Part shown: piece after piece, positions 7,327 to 15,212 of the stretch
Layout: the number at the start of each line of letters is the position of its first letter
Position numbering within the stretch: the first letter of the stretch is position 1
NCBI GenBank assembly: GCA_002362625.1
Contig: DEUP01000037.1
Span: 1 to 32,454, forward strand
DNA: 32,454 nucleotides
Origin: Clostridiales bacterium UBA3259
GTDB lineage: Bacteria; Bacillota_A; Clostridia; Oscillospirales; Oscillospiraceae
Direction: 5' to 3'
Position numbers and translations under genes: made by a program
The notes under the pieces: generated by a model
Told to the model about the DNA's origin: nothing
What the model saw: the letters and a program-made list of their open reading frames with translations, nothing else
The model's database searches: none

Positions 7327-8673
7327 ATGGATTATCGTATCAAAACGCCCTGCGGAGAGGTTCAGGGCTGTTCCGGACGCGTCCCCGGCACTGCGGCCTA
7401 CAAGGGCATCCGCTATGCCTCTGCCGGACGCTGGGAATATCCCAAAGCCGTGGAGCGTTGGGAGGGCGTCTATAATGCCACAGCCTACGGAAGCTGCTGC
7501 TACCAGCCCCGCTCCTTCTATGACGAGGAGCAGAACACGGGCAAGGTCTTCTATTATCACGAGTTCCGCCGGGGCGAGACCTACCGCTACAGCGAGGACT
7601 GCCTGTTCCTGAACGTCTGGACGCCGGACACGGCCCGGGAAGGGGACAAGCTGCCGGTGCTCGTGTACATCCACGGCGGCGGCTTTACCGGCGGCTGCGG
7701 CCACGAGAAGCACTTTGACGGCCCTGTCTGGCCTGCCAAGGGCGTCATTGCCGTGACCATCAACTACCGGCTGGGGCCTCTGGGCTTTTTCTGCCATCCG
7801 AAGCTGAAGGAGGAAGCGGGTTTCACCGGCAACTACGGCCTTTACGACCAGGTGGAGGCCCTGAAGTGGGTGAACCGCAACATCGCGTCTTTTGGCGGCG
7901 ATCCGGAAAATGTGACCATTATGGGCCAGAGTGCCGGAGCTATGAGCGTGCAGCAGCTGTGTCTCAGCCCACTGACGGAGGGCCTGTTCTGTAAGGCCGT
8001 CATGTCCAGCGGCGGCGGTGTGTCGAAGATGCTGTCCGCGTCTTTGCCGGAGAAGCAGTATGAGGCGGCGCAGGCGCTGATGGAAAGCGCCGGATGCAAG
8101 GATCTGCAGGAGCTTCGGGCGCTTTCCCCGGAGGCACTGTTTGATGTCTGGGGGAAACAGGGCAAGAAGCCCCTGGCTGCTCCCTGTCTGGACGGACGGC
8201 TGATTGTGGGCACCGGGGTCGATCTGCTGAAGTCGGGAAAGCAGCACAGGATTTCCTATCTCTGCGGCATCACCAGCGAGGATATTATGCCTCCCATTCT
8301 CTTTAAAATGGCCAGGGGCTGGTGCGCCGCTCAGGAAAAGCCCAGCTACGCCTGGTTCTTTGACAGGCAGCTGCCGGGAGACGACAAGGGAGCCTGGCAT
8401 TCCAGCGACCTGTGGTACTGGTTCGGCACCCTGGACAACGGCTGGCGGCCCTGGGAGGAAAAGGATCGTCAGCTGTCAGAGCAGATGGTGTCCTATCTGA
8501 TGAACTTCGCCAAAACCGGCGACCCCAACGGGGACGGTCTGCCCCGATGGACGCCTATGGAGCAGAAGAGCAGCCCCGTTCTCCGCATTGGGGAAGGGGA
8601 CACCCGCTTGGGAAAACCCAGCACGTGGAAGCTGATTCACACCATGCTGACCAATAAGGCTGTAGGCGAATAA
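7327..8673 (+). CDS. Type-B carboxylesterase / lipase (alpha/beta hydrolase)
   Basis: This 448-residue intracellular esterase of the type-B carboxylesterase family (relatives include p-nitrobenzyl esterase) hydrolyses carboxylic esters. All catalytic elements are visible: EDCLFLNVWTP at 90-100, the oxyanion-hole HGGGF at 116-120, the nucleophile elbow GQSAG with S202, an acidic residue at E318 (GITSEDI), and H358 in GAWHSSDLWYWFG. There is no signal peptide. It is a little shorter than typical members (about 490-550), with the deletion apparently in the middle region. AAGGAG about 7 nt before the ATG marks the start. It has its own promoter but lies in line with a sugar transporter and creatininase-family gene, so it may de-esterify (e.g. 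deacetylate) the imported compound; that is inference. Confidence 0.9.
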   Translation: MDYRIKTPCGEVQGCSGRVPGTAAYKGIRYASAGRWEYPKAVERWEGVYNATAYGSCCYQPRSFYDEEQNTGKVFYYHEFRRGETYRYSEDCLFLNVWTPDTAREGDKLPVLVYIHGGGFTGGCGHEKHFDGPVWPAKGVIAVTINYRLGPLGFFCHPKLKEEAGFTGNYGLYDQVEALKWVNRNIASFGGDPENVTIMGQSAGAMSVQQLCLSPLTEGLFCKAVMSSGGGVSKMLSASLPEKQYEAAQALMESAGCKDLQELRALSPEALFDVWGKQGKKPLAAPCLDGRLIVGTGVDLLKSGKQHRISYLCGITSEDIMPPILFKMARGWCAAQEKPSYAWFFDRQLPGDDKGAWHSSDLWYWFGTLDNGWRPWEEKDRQLSEQMVSYLMNFAKTGDPNGDGLPRWTPMEQKSSPVLRIGEGDTRLGKPSTWKLIHTMLTNKAVGE

Positions 8674-8714
8674 ACCGTATTTTCCCATTTGGCACTTCGG
8701 AGGAAGCGGAAGGG

Positions 8715-9473
8715 ATGAAAAGAACCGTACAATTTGAAAATGAACCGCTCATCTATGAGCTGGAGCGAAAGCCGGTTAAAAACCTGAATTTGCGGGTTCG
8801 CATGGACTGCACGGTTTATGTATCAGCAAGCCCCAGGGTTCCGCTGAAAACGGTGGATCGCTTTGTAGTCAGTAAGGGATCCTTTATCCGTTCGGCCCAA
8901 AAGCGATTCCGGGAAATGGCGCGCTCTGCTCCCCGGCCCAGGCAGTATGTCAGTGGGGAAGCCTTCTGTCTGCTGGGCAGGGTTGTGCAGCTGAAGGTGG
9001 AGAAAGGGGAGAAGGATACCATTTTCTCCGACGGAGCCTGTTTGAGGCTGTGTGTGAAGAATCCCGATGATTTCGGCAAAAAGGAACGAATGGTGAAGCG
9101 ATATCTGGACGAACAGTGCTACGCCATCTTCGGTGAGATTATTTCGGAAACATATCCGTTGTTTGAAACGTATGGAGTTGCCATGCCCACATTGCGGATT
9201 CGTGATATGAAAACGCGGTGGGGATCATGTCTGGTCAATAAAGGGATCATCACCCTGAACAAACGTTTGCTGGAAGCCCCCCGCGGGTGTATCGCCTACG
9301 TGGTGACGCATGAATTCTGCCATTTTATTCATCCGGATCATTCCAAACGCTTTTATGCGCTTCTCGCCACACGGATGCCGGATTGGAAGGATTGGAAGAA
9401 TGTTTTGGAGAGCGGTCCGGCCGTTTGGCTGGGGGAGCAGAATACACCGGAGACAGTTTTTCATGTGGAATAG
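8715..9473 (+). CDS. YgjP-like metallopeptidase domain protein (DUF45)
   Basis: This 252-residue protein belongs to the YgjP/DUF45 family, zinc metallopeptidase-like proteins related to WSS1/SprT. It carries the family block DMKTRWGSC at 164-172 and a zinc-binding HEFCH at 199-203 with a third ligand H209 in PDHSKRF. The N-terminal half (about 20-150) is the beta-rich YgjP extension. Family members are thought to act in DNA-protein crosslink or stress repair, but bacterial functions are poorly established. The ATG at 8715 follows GGAGGAAGCGGAAGGG. It lies 41 nt after the esterase with no terminator seen between, so read-through is possible, though the functional link is not obvious. Confidence 0.88.
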   Translation: MKRTVQFENEPLIYELERKPVKNLNLRVRMDCTVYVSASPRVPLKTVDRFVVSKGSFIRSAQKRFREMARSAPRPRQYVSGEAFCLLGRVVQLKVEKGEKDTIFSDGACLRLCVKNPDDFGKKERMVKRYLDEQCYAIFGEIISETYPLFETYGVAMPTLRIRDMKTRWGSCLVNKGIITLNKRLLEAPRGCIAYVVTHEFCHFIHPDHSKRFYALLATRMPDWKDWKNVLESGPAVWLGEQNTPETVFHVE

Positions 9474-9489
9474 CAGTCAGCCCAAATAA

Positions 9490-9522
9490 AATTAAGGCAG
9501 CCCTGACGGTGCTGCCTTAATT
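9490..9522. terminator. Intrinsic terminator after YgjP-like gene
   Basis: A perfect 12-bp stem (9490-9501 with 9511-9522) with an A/T-rich base and a 9-nt loop; the TTAATT arm and a later GGGTTTTTG follow on the plus strand. It lies 17 nt after the stop codon. Confidence 0.7.
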
Positions 9523-9747
9523 CATAATGGGTTTTTGTATCGGAAAGCAATGGGTAAGCACATATGGCAGAGCCTTGACACAACCCTTTTTCCGGAAGAA
9601 AGTATTTTCTGGTTTCGTGAATTTCCGCAAAATTTACAGCTATTTCACCAATCCCCCACAAAAATTCCGGATAATAGATTGAAGACAACGCCATTGTGCG
9701 GTGCTGACTTATTATGGAGAAAACAGACCACAGGAAAGGAAAGAACC

Positions 9748-10470
9748 ATGGCAAGTGAATACCTATTGAAGAAGGCAAAAGAGCAGTCTTTCCAGCCGGA
9801 GAGGGAGCTGACACCGAAGGAGAAACGGAAAAACTGGTGGGATTATCATAAATGGTCCGTACTGATTGGGCTGGCGGCGGCTGTCCTTATCGGGTACTCC
9901 ATCTGGGATATTGCGTTCAACGCGCCGCCGGAGCCGGATTATCAGATGGCCTATGTGGGGGAAACCAGTCTTCCGGATGATACTGTGAATGCTCTGGAAT
10001 CCGCACTGGCAGAAAAGGGCAGAGATCTCAACGGAGATGGACAGGTATTGGTGGAAATCGGGCAATATGTCATATCTACTCAGACGGATACGCCAGAGGC
10101 TTTGATTGGTACGCAGGCGCGGATGATCGGCGACTTCTCCAGCTGTGAATTCATCTGCTTTCTTATGGACGATCCCGCTCCTTTCCAGGAGAAGTATGGG
10201 ATGCTTGCCTATCCGGATGGAACGGTCCCGGAAGAAGAAGCCGCGCCATCGGAGGGGCTTTGGCTTGCCTGGAAAGACTGCCCTGTGCTTTCGGAACTGG
10301 ATCTGGGCAGCACCAATCTTGGCGTCATGGATCAGGAAATCATAGTGGAAAACCAACAGCTGCTTTCACAGCTTTATATTGGCCGAAGCGCTGCAATGGA
10401 TAGAGGGAATTCTGAGAATCTCTACGATTATGCGGCCTTTTGGGAGGCCGTTACAGAGGGCGCGAAATAA
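9748..10470 (+). CDS. Hypothetical single-pass membrane protein
   Basis: I do not recognise a characterised family. The 240-residue protein has a charged cytosolic N-terminus (1-36, with KEKRKNWWDYHKW), one membrane segment at about 37-56 and an acidic outer domain of about 180 residues. Within the latter, DLNGDGQ at 93-99 resembles a calcium-binding EF-hand/dockerin-type loop, although there is no second copy. The type II topology suggests it is anchored with the domain outside. The start ATG follows AGGAAAGGAAAG; the frame is open upstream to 9535 but that part has no ribosome site and overlaps AT-rich noncoding DNA. Its converging neighbour is a TM2 protein. The about 270 bp before it hold a terminator but no clear promoter. 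Confidence 0.7.
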   Translation: MASEYLLKKAKEQSFQPERELTPKEKRKNWWDYHKWSVLIGLAAAVLIGYSIWDIAFNAPPEPDYQMAYVGETSLPDDTVNALESALAEKGRDLNGDGQVLVEIGQYVISTQTDTPEALIGTQARMIGDFSSCEFICFLMDDPAPFQEKYGMLAYPDGTVPEEEAAPSEGLWLAWKDCPVLSELDLGSTNLGVMDQEIIVENQQLLSQLYIGRSAAMDRGNSENLYDYAAFWEAVTEGAK

Positions 10471-10473
10471 GCG

Positions 10474-10493
10474 GCCGCCCGTTTGTGGGCGGC
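10474..10493 (+). terminator. Weak hairpin terminator after hypothetical gene
   Basis: A 7-bp all-GC stem (10474-10480 with 10487-10493) and a GTTTGT loop lie 4 nt after the stop codon. The following sequence is A/T-rich but lacks a long T-run. Confidence 0.45.
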
Positions 10494-10562
10494 AAATCAA
10501 TATGTCTTTATCACGACTGATTCAGCCAGTGTTTCGTCATTGGGATTTTCGGATCGAAGGGA

Positions 10563-10937
10563 TCACAGGAGGATATTCCCGTTTTCATCCGCCTGCATGG
10601 GAATCACAATCAGAAGATCCACAATGGTCATAGCCACAGGGAAGCCGCACCAGAAAAGCAGCAGATACAGCACAGCCGTCACCCACTGCCGGGCATAGAA
10701 GCGGTGCCCGCCCATCCAGCCGGTGAGCAGAGCCAGAAGAATATATTTCTTCTTATTCAGCAGACGCTTTTCCCTGGCCTCACGGCGGTCAAAAAAGCCG
10801 GAAATGGCACGGGATACCCGTCCCTCTGGCATGGGTTCACCATGCTGGGCTTTCAGTTCATTAAGCTCTCGCTGGAGAGCCACATATTCATCCAGTTCCT
10901 CCTGGGAAAGCAGCTCAGAATCCTTTCCGGACTTCAT
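10563..10937 (-). CDS. TM2 domain-containing protein
   Basis: This 124-residue protein has a charged, probably coiled N-terminus (residues 1-60, with ELDEYVALQRELNELKAQ) followed by a TM2 domain: two membrane helices at about 64-74/84-98 and 99-115, with the conserved turn GWMGGHRFYARQ between the charged KKK and the second helix, and PVAMTIVDLLIVI. TM2 proteins are widespread and mostly uncharacterised. The ATG at 10937 is preceded by GGAGG at 10942-10946; a longer frame to 10985 runs into a hairpin and is rejected. It lies 72 nt downstream of the GPH transporter on the same strand, behind a hairpin, and may be expressed by read-through. Confidence 0.85.
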   Translation of the reverse strand: MKSGKDSELLSQEELDEYVALQRELNELKAQHGEPMPEGRVSRAISGFFDRREAREKRLLNKKKYILLALLTGWMGGHRFYARQWVTAVLYLLLFWCGFPVAMTIVDLLIVIPMQADENGNILL

Positions 10938-10954
10938 AAAACCTCCATAACGGG

Positions 10955-10983
10955 GCCCAGTGCCGGGAGCACCGGCACTGGGC
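10955..10983 (-). other. Intercistronic hairpin between GPH transporter and TM2 gene
   Basis: A perfect 12-bp stem (10955-10966 with 10972-10983) and a 5-nt loop follow the transporter stop codon on the minus strand. No T-run follows directly, so it may be a weak terminator or a 3' stabiliser. Confidence 0.6.
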
Positions 10984-11009
10984 AAAAGTAGATTGCATGA
11001 GTAAAGGGA

Positions 11010-12497
11010 TTATGCCTTTGCCTTGATGGCGGCAACCTCGGCCTGAATCTCTTCCATCTTCTCCTTGGTCAGGGGATAGAAGCGCATGGCAATCAGGTTG
11101 GCAATCAGGCCCAGGCTGATGACACCGTAGGACAGGAACACGACAGCGAAAACCAGCTCCCGGGTGACGGGGTCGCCGAGGGTGGGGTTGTGGTCGGTAA
11201 AGCCCACAGAGGCGAAGACCAGACCGGCGATCATGGGGGCGAAGGAGGAGATGATCTTATCCACAAAGGAGAACAGGGTGCCCATCAGGCCGGGAACATA
11301 CTTGCCGGTACGGTAGACCTCGTAGTCCGCGCAGTCGGCGGTCATGGGAATGACGATATTGCCCGCGCCCTGCTGCAAGCCGGCCTGGAGAACCGTCAGA
11401 ACTACGTAAAGGATCAGGAAGTAGCCCCAGTGGGGAGTACCGGCCTCCGGGTTGGAGGTCATGGTGGTGGGATCACCGAACAGCCACAGGCAGGACAGCA
11501 GTGCATTGACGATCAGGGCGCCCACGGAGCCGATGACCATGGCCTTCTTCTGGCCGAAGCGGGTGGCGACAAAGGAGATAAAGAGGAAGGTTGCGATGCA
11601 GGAGGGGACGGTGGTCAGAGCAGTGACGGAGCCCTGAAGCTTGATAGAACCGGCAATGCAGGCGAACATGGCAACGCCTACGGCAGAGGTTTTGGCGGAA
11701 GCGCCAAGCTTGTCGGTGGAGGCGGAGATAACCAGCATCTGGATGGCACGGTTGCCCTTCAGAGTCTCCCAGTAATCCTTCAGAGTGACCTTAACAGCCT
11801 TGCCGGTGCCGAAGAACTCCACCCGATCCTTGGGGGCGATGGAGATTACCGCGATGGTGGTAAAGATCGCGGAGGTGATGGCAACGAACACCCACATGGA
11901 GTGGAAGAACTGGGTGCTGGCGTAGCCGCCCACATCCTTGAACTTGTCGGCGCAGTTGGCAGCGACAACGGCGATACCGGCAAAGAGGATGGTATTGTAC
12001 ACGCCGTCGAAGGAGGCGAACAGAGGACGCTGCTTGGGGTCGTTGGTCAGAGCGGACTGCGCGGACTTGGTGACCACGCACTGGCAGGTGTAGCCAATAT
12101 AGTAAATCGCGCTTACAATGATGAAGAAAGCGAAGCGGAGGGCGGTGTTCTGGGGCAGAAGGTGGGTGACATGGAACAGGAGAAAGCTGGTGACACACAA
12201 TATTGCGTTGCCGATTACCATGAAGGGACGGTTCTTGCCGAACTTGCCATTGGTCTTGTCCACCATGAAGCCTACGAAGGGGTCGGTGACACCGTCCCAC
12301 AGACGCATCATCATGGAGAAGCTGGAAGCGACTACCATACCCAGGCCAACGAAGCCCATTAAGTAGAAGCTTACATAGCCCATCAGGAACAGATACAGGT
12401 TGGTAGCGGTGTTGTTCAGAGCAAAGCCGCCGATCCGCCACAGAGGAACGCGGTGGATGCCGCCCTCGCGCTGGTACTTGGAAATATCAGTTGCCAT
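11010..12497 (-). CDS. GPH family glycoside:cation symporter
   Basis: This 495-residue, 12-helix membrane transporter of the glycoside-pentoside-hexuronide family would bring a glycoside into the cell with Na+ or H+. The diagnostic RLWDGVTDPFVGFMVD segment lies at 65-80, followed by the GKFGKNRPF loop at 84-92. The late loop TADCADYEVYRTGKYVPG matches the conserved cytosolic region of the family. It is only distantly similar to the transporter at 4921-6339. The ATG at 12497 has an AAGGGA about 11 nt upstream. It lies 115 nt downstream of the GH2 glycosidase gene on the same strand, with a hairpin between, so the enzyme and transporter probably act on the same glycoside. A C-terminal charged tail (KEKMEEIQAEVAAIKAKA) is cytosolic. 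Confidence 0.92.
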   Translation of the reverse strand: MATDISKYQREGGIHRVPLWRIGGFALNNTATNLYLFLMGYVSFYLMGFVGLGMVVASSFSMMMRLWDGVTDPFVGFMVDKTNGKFGKNRPFMVIGNAILCVTSFLLFHVTHLLPQNTALRFAFFIIVSAIYYIGYTCQCVVTKSAQSALTNDPKQRPLFASFDGVYNTILFAGIAVVAANCADKFKDVGGYASTQFFHSMWVFVAITSAIFTTIAVISIAPKDRVEFFGTGKAVKVTLKDYWETLKGNRAIQMLVISASTDKLGASAKTSAVGVAMFACIAGSIKLQGSVTALTTVPSCIATFLFISFVATRFGQKKAMVIGSVGALIVNALLSCLWLFGDPTTMTSNPEAGTPHWGYFLILYVVLTVLQAGLQQGAGNIVIPMTADCADYEVYRTGKYVPGLMGTLFSFVDKIISSFAPMIAGLVFASVGFTDHNPTLGDPVTRELVFAVVFLSYGVISLGLIANLIAMRFYPLTKEKMEEIQAEVAAIKAKA

Positions 12498-12529
12498 AAA
12501 TTTTCAAATCCCTTCTCTAAAACCTTTGT

Positions 12530-12568
12530 ATTCCGCGCCGCCCCGTTTCCCGGGGCGGCGTATGGAAT
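12530..12568 (-). other. Intercistronic hairpin between GH2 gene and GPH gene
   Basis: A 10-bp GC stem (12536-12545 with 12551-12560, loop TTTCC) is extended by an outer ATTCC/GGAAT pairing (12530-12534, 12564-12568). No U-tract follows in the direction of transcription, so it probably modulates the GH2-to-transporter ratio rather than ending the transcript. Confidence 0.6.
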
Positions 12569-12612
12569 CGAAATAATTTGTTGACAGGTATTTTACCTTG
12601 CGGAGCGGCTGT

Positions 12613-14877
12613 TTACACCTTGTCGATCTTAATGAGCTTTGCGTTCAGGCTTTCCAGGAATCCGTCGGGCATACCGGCGGCAAGTCCCATCATGGAGGCG
12701 GGCGCCATGGACTTCATCATGTCCCACATGCCAACGCCGGGGGCGACATTGAAGCCGGTGGCCAGCTTCACAGCTTCGGTCACGATTTCCATGGCCTCGG
12801 GGCAGGCGGCCAGCTCTTCAATCTTGTAGTTGATGTTATATTTGCCTTCCGGGAATTCCATGGGGGCCTTCAGATCCAGGTCGCCGGCCAGCTTAAACCA
12901 GTTGGCAACGCCTTCCTGCTTCTCGGCGAAGGAGGGCAGGGTGTAGATGGAGGGCTCCTTCTCAACCTTCTCCAGGGTCATGGTGTCCTTCAGACCACCG
13001 GCCTCGGCAAGGATGATGTTCATGCCGTCCTTCAGCGCTACATCGAAGGTGAAGACCTTCTCGCCGGCCTTGACCTCCACCAGCTCACCGTTGACAAACA
13101 GAGAAACAGGGGACAGGTTGGAGTAAACCTTAACAGGCGTGGTCTCACCGGCGCGGAGGGCGTAACGCTTGCCGCACAGATGTACCATAGGCTCCTTGTT
13201 CCAGTATGCCTTGTAGAGGTAGTAACTGTCCTTCTTGGTCTTGCGGTCAATGGTCATCAGACCCTTGTTGTTCCGGCCTGCCACGCCGCCTTCATCACGG
13301 GCCGCGCAGCCGAAGTCGAACATGTTCCAAACGTGGCTGGACCACATCCAGGGACGGTCATTGAGAACCTTCGCCATATGCTCATGATACAGCGCCTGGT
13401 ATTCTTCGGTGTAGTCCTTGCAGGCGGGGGAGGTGCTGTGATAGGTAATGATGCCCTCGCAGCCGTACTCGCTGAGGCCCAGGCAGATTTCGGGATGTAC
13501 CTTGTGGAAGTTGTCAAGCCACGGCCCGTTGTCTTCCATCTTGCCGCCGTACCAGCCGAAGTAGTGGTTGTAGCTTTCCACATCGGTGATGCCGTGCATG
13601 GGGCCTTCGATGGGGGTCATGGAAACGTGGGCAATGGTGGTCAGACGGGTGGGATCCATCTCCTTGACCAGCTTGTTCAGCTCCTTGTGGTTCTCTACCA
13701 GCTTGTCGGAGATGCCGCCAATCAGGATCTCGTTGGAAATGCCCCAGAAGCAGATGGAGGGATGGTTGTAGTTCTGAATAATCAGCTCCTTCATCTGGCT
13801 GATGCAGTTTAAGTGGGCCTCGGGATCCTTGTTCATTACGCTGATGAAGGGAATCTCCGCCCAGATGATGAAGCCCATTTCGTCACAGGCGTCGTAGAAG
13901 TCCTGGGAGTGCTGATAGTGGGCCAGACGGATGGTGTTGGCGCCCAGCTCCTTAATGAGGGCCGCGTCCTCGTAATGATCCTCACGGGTCAGGGCGTTGC
14001 CCTGGTACAGTCTGTCCTGATGGCGGCTGACGCCACGCAGAGGAATGGCCTGTCCATTGAGGATGAAGCCCTTGTCAGGATCGCAGGAGAAGCTCCGCAC
14101 GCCCACCTTGGCGCTGACCTCGTCACAGGTCTCGTTCCGGCGCTGAATGGCGGCGGTGAAGGTGTACAGGTAAGGCTCGTCAATGCTCCACAGCTTCGCG
14201 TCGGGAACATAGATGGTGGTGTCGGGGGACTCGGAGGGACGGGAAGCAAAGCCTACTTCCTTTCCGTCGGCGTCTTTGATGGAATAGTAAACGGTGTAGT
14301 TTTCGTCGGGATTCTTAACCCAGGCTTTTACCTCGAAGCAGGCGCCGCCGCAGTCGCAGGCCTTAGGCGTTACCTGGAAGCCGGGGCCGCCGTAGTAATC
14401 CAGATCAAAGTGGGTGTCGGGCACGCTGATGATGTTCACGCCCCGGTACAAGCCGCCATAGAAGGTGAAGTCGGCGGACTGGGGATAGACGCTGTCCTTG
14501 GGGACGTTGCTGCAGCAGACCACCAGCAGGTTCTCTTCGTCGTCCTTGCACAGATCGGTAACGTCTGCCCGGAAGGTGGAGTAGCCGCCCTCGTGATAAA
14601 CGACTTCCTTGCCGTTTACATAGACCGTAGCCTGCTGACCTGCCGCCAGGATTTCCACATACACCCGGCCGCCGGCCAGGGGCTGTTTGGGAGTCGGGAA
14701 GGTCTTCGCATACCAGTAAGTACCCCGATCATACTTACCGTTGCCGTCATGTCCGTCAACGCTGTTCCAGGAATGGGGCAGGTTTACGTCCTGCCAGCCT
14801 GCGGGCAGGGAAGCGGGAAGACCGGCGTCCTCCTGGATGAATTTCCACCCGTTGTTAATGTTGATGATGTTACGCAT
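12613..14877 (-). CDS. Glycoside hydrolase family 2 (beta-glucuronidase/beta-galactosidase type)
   Basis: This 754-residue cytosolic enzyme removes a terminal beta-linked sugar. Layout: GH2 sugar-binding domain (about 1-155), immunoglobulin-like domain (165-262), TIM barrel (265-560), a DUF4982-like beta domain (about 565-640), and a C-terminal extension (640-754). The catalytic acid/base is E383 in GISNE and the nucleophile E470 in LSEYG. GRNNKG (534-539) carries an N-x-K pattern used to flag beta-glucuronidases, but some GH2 beta-galactosidases have a similar NDKG, so specificity is unresolved. The size and C-terminal extension recall the FMN-binding glucuronidases of gut Firmicutes; this is inference. 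There is no signal peptide. I chose ATG 14877 because AAGGAGG is at 14883-14889. It is followed by a GPH symporter and is divergent from an AraC regulator. Confidence 0.92.
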   Translation of the reverse strand: MRNIININNGWKFIQEDAGLPASLPAGWQDVNLPHSWNSVDGHDGNGKYDRGTYWYAKTFPTPKQPLAGGRVYVEILAAGQQATVYVNGKEVVYHEGGYSTFRADVTDLCKDDEENLLVVCCSNVPKDSVYPQSADFTFYGGLYRGVNIISVPDTHFDLDYYGGPGFQVTPKACDCGGACFEVKAWVKNPDENYTVYYSIKDADGKEVGFASRPSESPDTTIYVPDAKLWSIDEPYLYTFTAAIQRRNETCDEVSAKVGVRSFSCDPDKGFILNGQAIPLRGVSRHQDRLYQGNALTREDHYEDAALIKELGANTIRLAHYQHSQDFYDACDEMGFIIWAEIPFISVMNKDPEAHLNCISQMKELIIQNYNHPSICFWGISNEILIGGISDKLVENHKELNKLVKEMDPTRLTTIAHVSMTPIEGPMHGITDVESYNHYFGWYGGKMEDNGPWLDNFHKVHPEICLGLSEYGCEGIITYHSTSPACKDYTEEYQALYHEHMAKVLNDRPWMWSSHVWNMFDFGCAARDEGGVAGRNNKGLMTIDRKTKKDSYYLYKAYWNKEPMVHLCGKRYALRAGETTPVKVYSNLSPVSLFVNGELVEVKAGEKVFTFDVALKDGMNIILAEAGGLKDTMTLEKVEKEPSIYTLPSFAEKQEGVANWFKLAGDLDLKAPMEFPEGKYNINYKIEELAACPEAMEIVTEAVKLATGFNVAPGVGMWDMMKSMAPASMMGLAAGMPDGFLESLNAKLIKIDKV

Positions 14878-15212
14878 ATGTACCTCCTTGAAAAAATATA
14901 GGGAACTATACAAATATGATAAATTCCCGGCGGAATTTACGGAAGAAACTGTATAAAATAAATTATATTCGTTATTGTGACGATTTGCTATGCAGAATCT
15001 TTAGGTTATTTTATCTATTTTTTGCATGTGCCCTTCGAAACCAAAAATAATACAAAGATGCCTAAAATTTATCCATCGGCGTAAACAGCTTTATGCGGTA
15101 TTATTAGAATATATTCGACATGGGTCGATTGCCTGTTCACTGGCCGCGCTGCCGGTTTTGGACGCATTCTTATCAGACGCAGCCGGGAAGTAACCGGATC
15201 AGGGGGCATTCC
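14878..15212. promoter_or_regulatory. Divergent regulatory region, GH2 operon / AraC regulator
   Basis: This 335-bp AT-rich intergenic stretch holds no gene. On the minus strand a TATAAT (14962-14967) without a good -35 box could drive the GH2 gene under an activator. A 7-bp inverted repeat AAATTCC-CGGC-GGAATTT lies at 14921-14938 in its leader. On the plus strand TAAACA (15082-15087), 17 bp and TAGAAT (15105-15110) form a likely promoter for the AraC gene. Confidence 0.55.

Noticed and set aside
11190..12362. A 390-codon open frame on the plus strand opposite the GPH transporter
   Set aside because: It has a low-complexity, Gly/His/Asp-rich translation without family features or a ribosome site, and mirrors the codon bias of the real minus-strand transporter.
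12598..13812. A 404-codon plus-strand frame opposite the GH2 gene
   Set aside because: The opposite strand encodes a full GH2 enzyme with catalytic residues; this frame is a compositional shadow.
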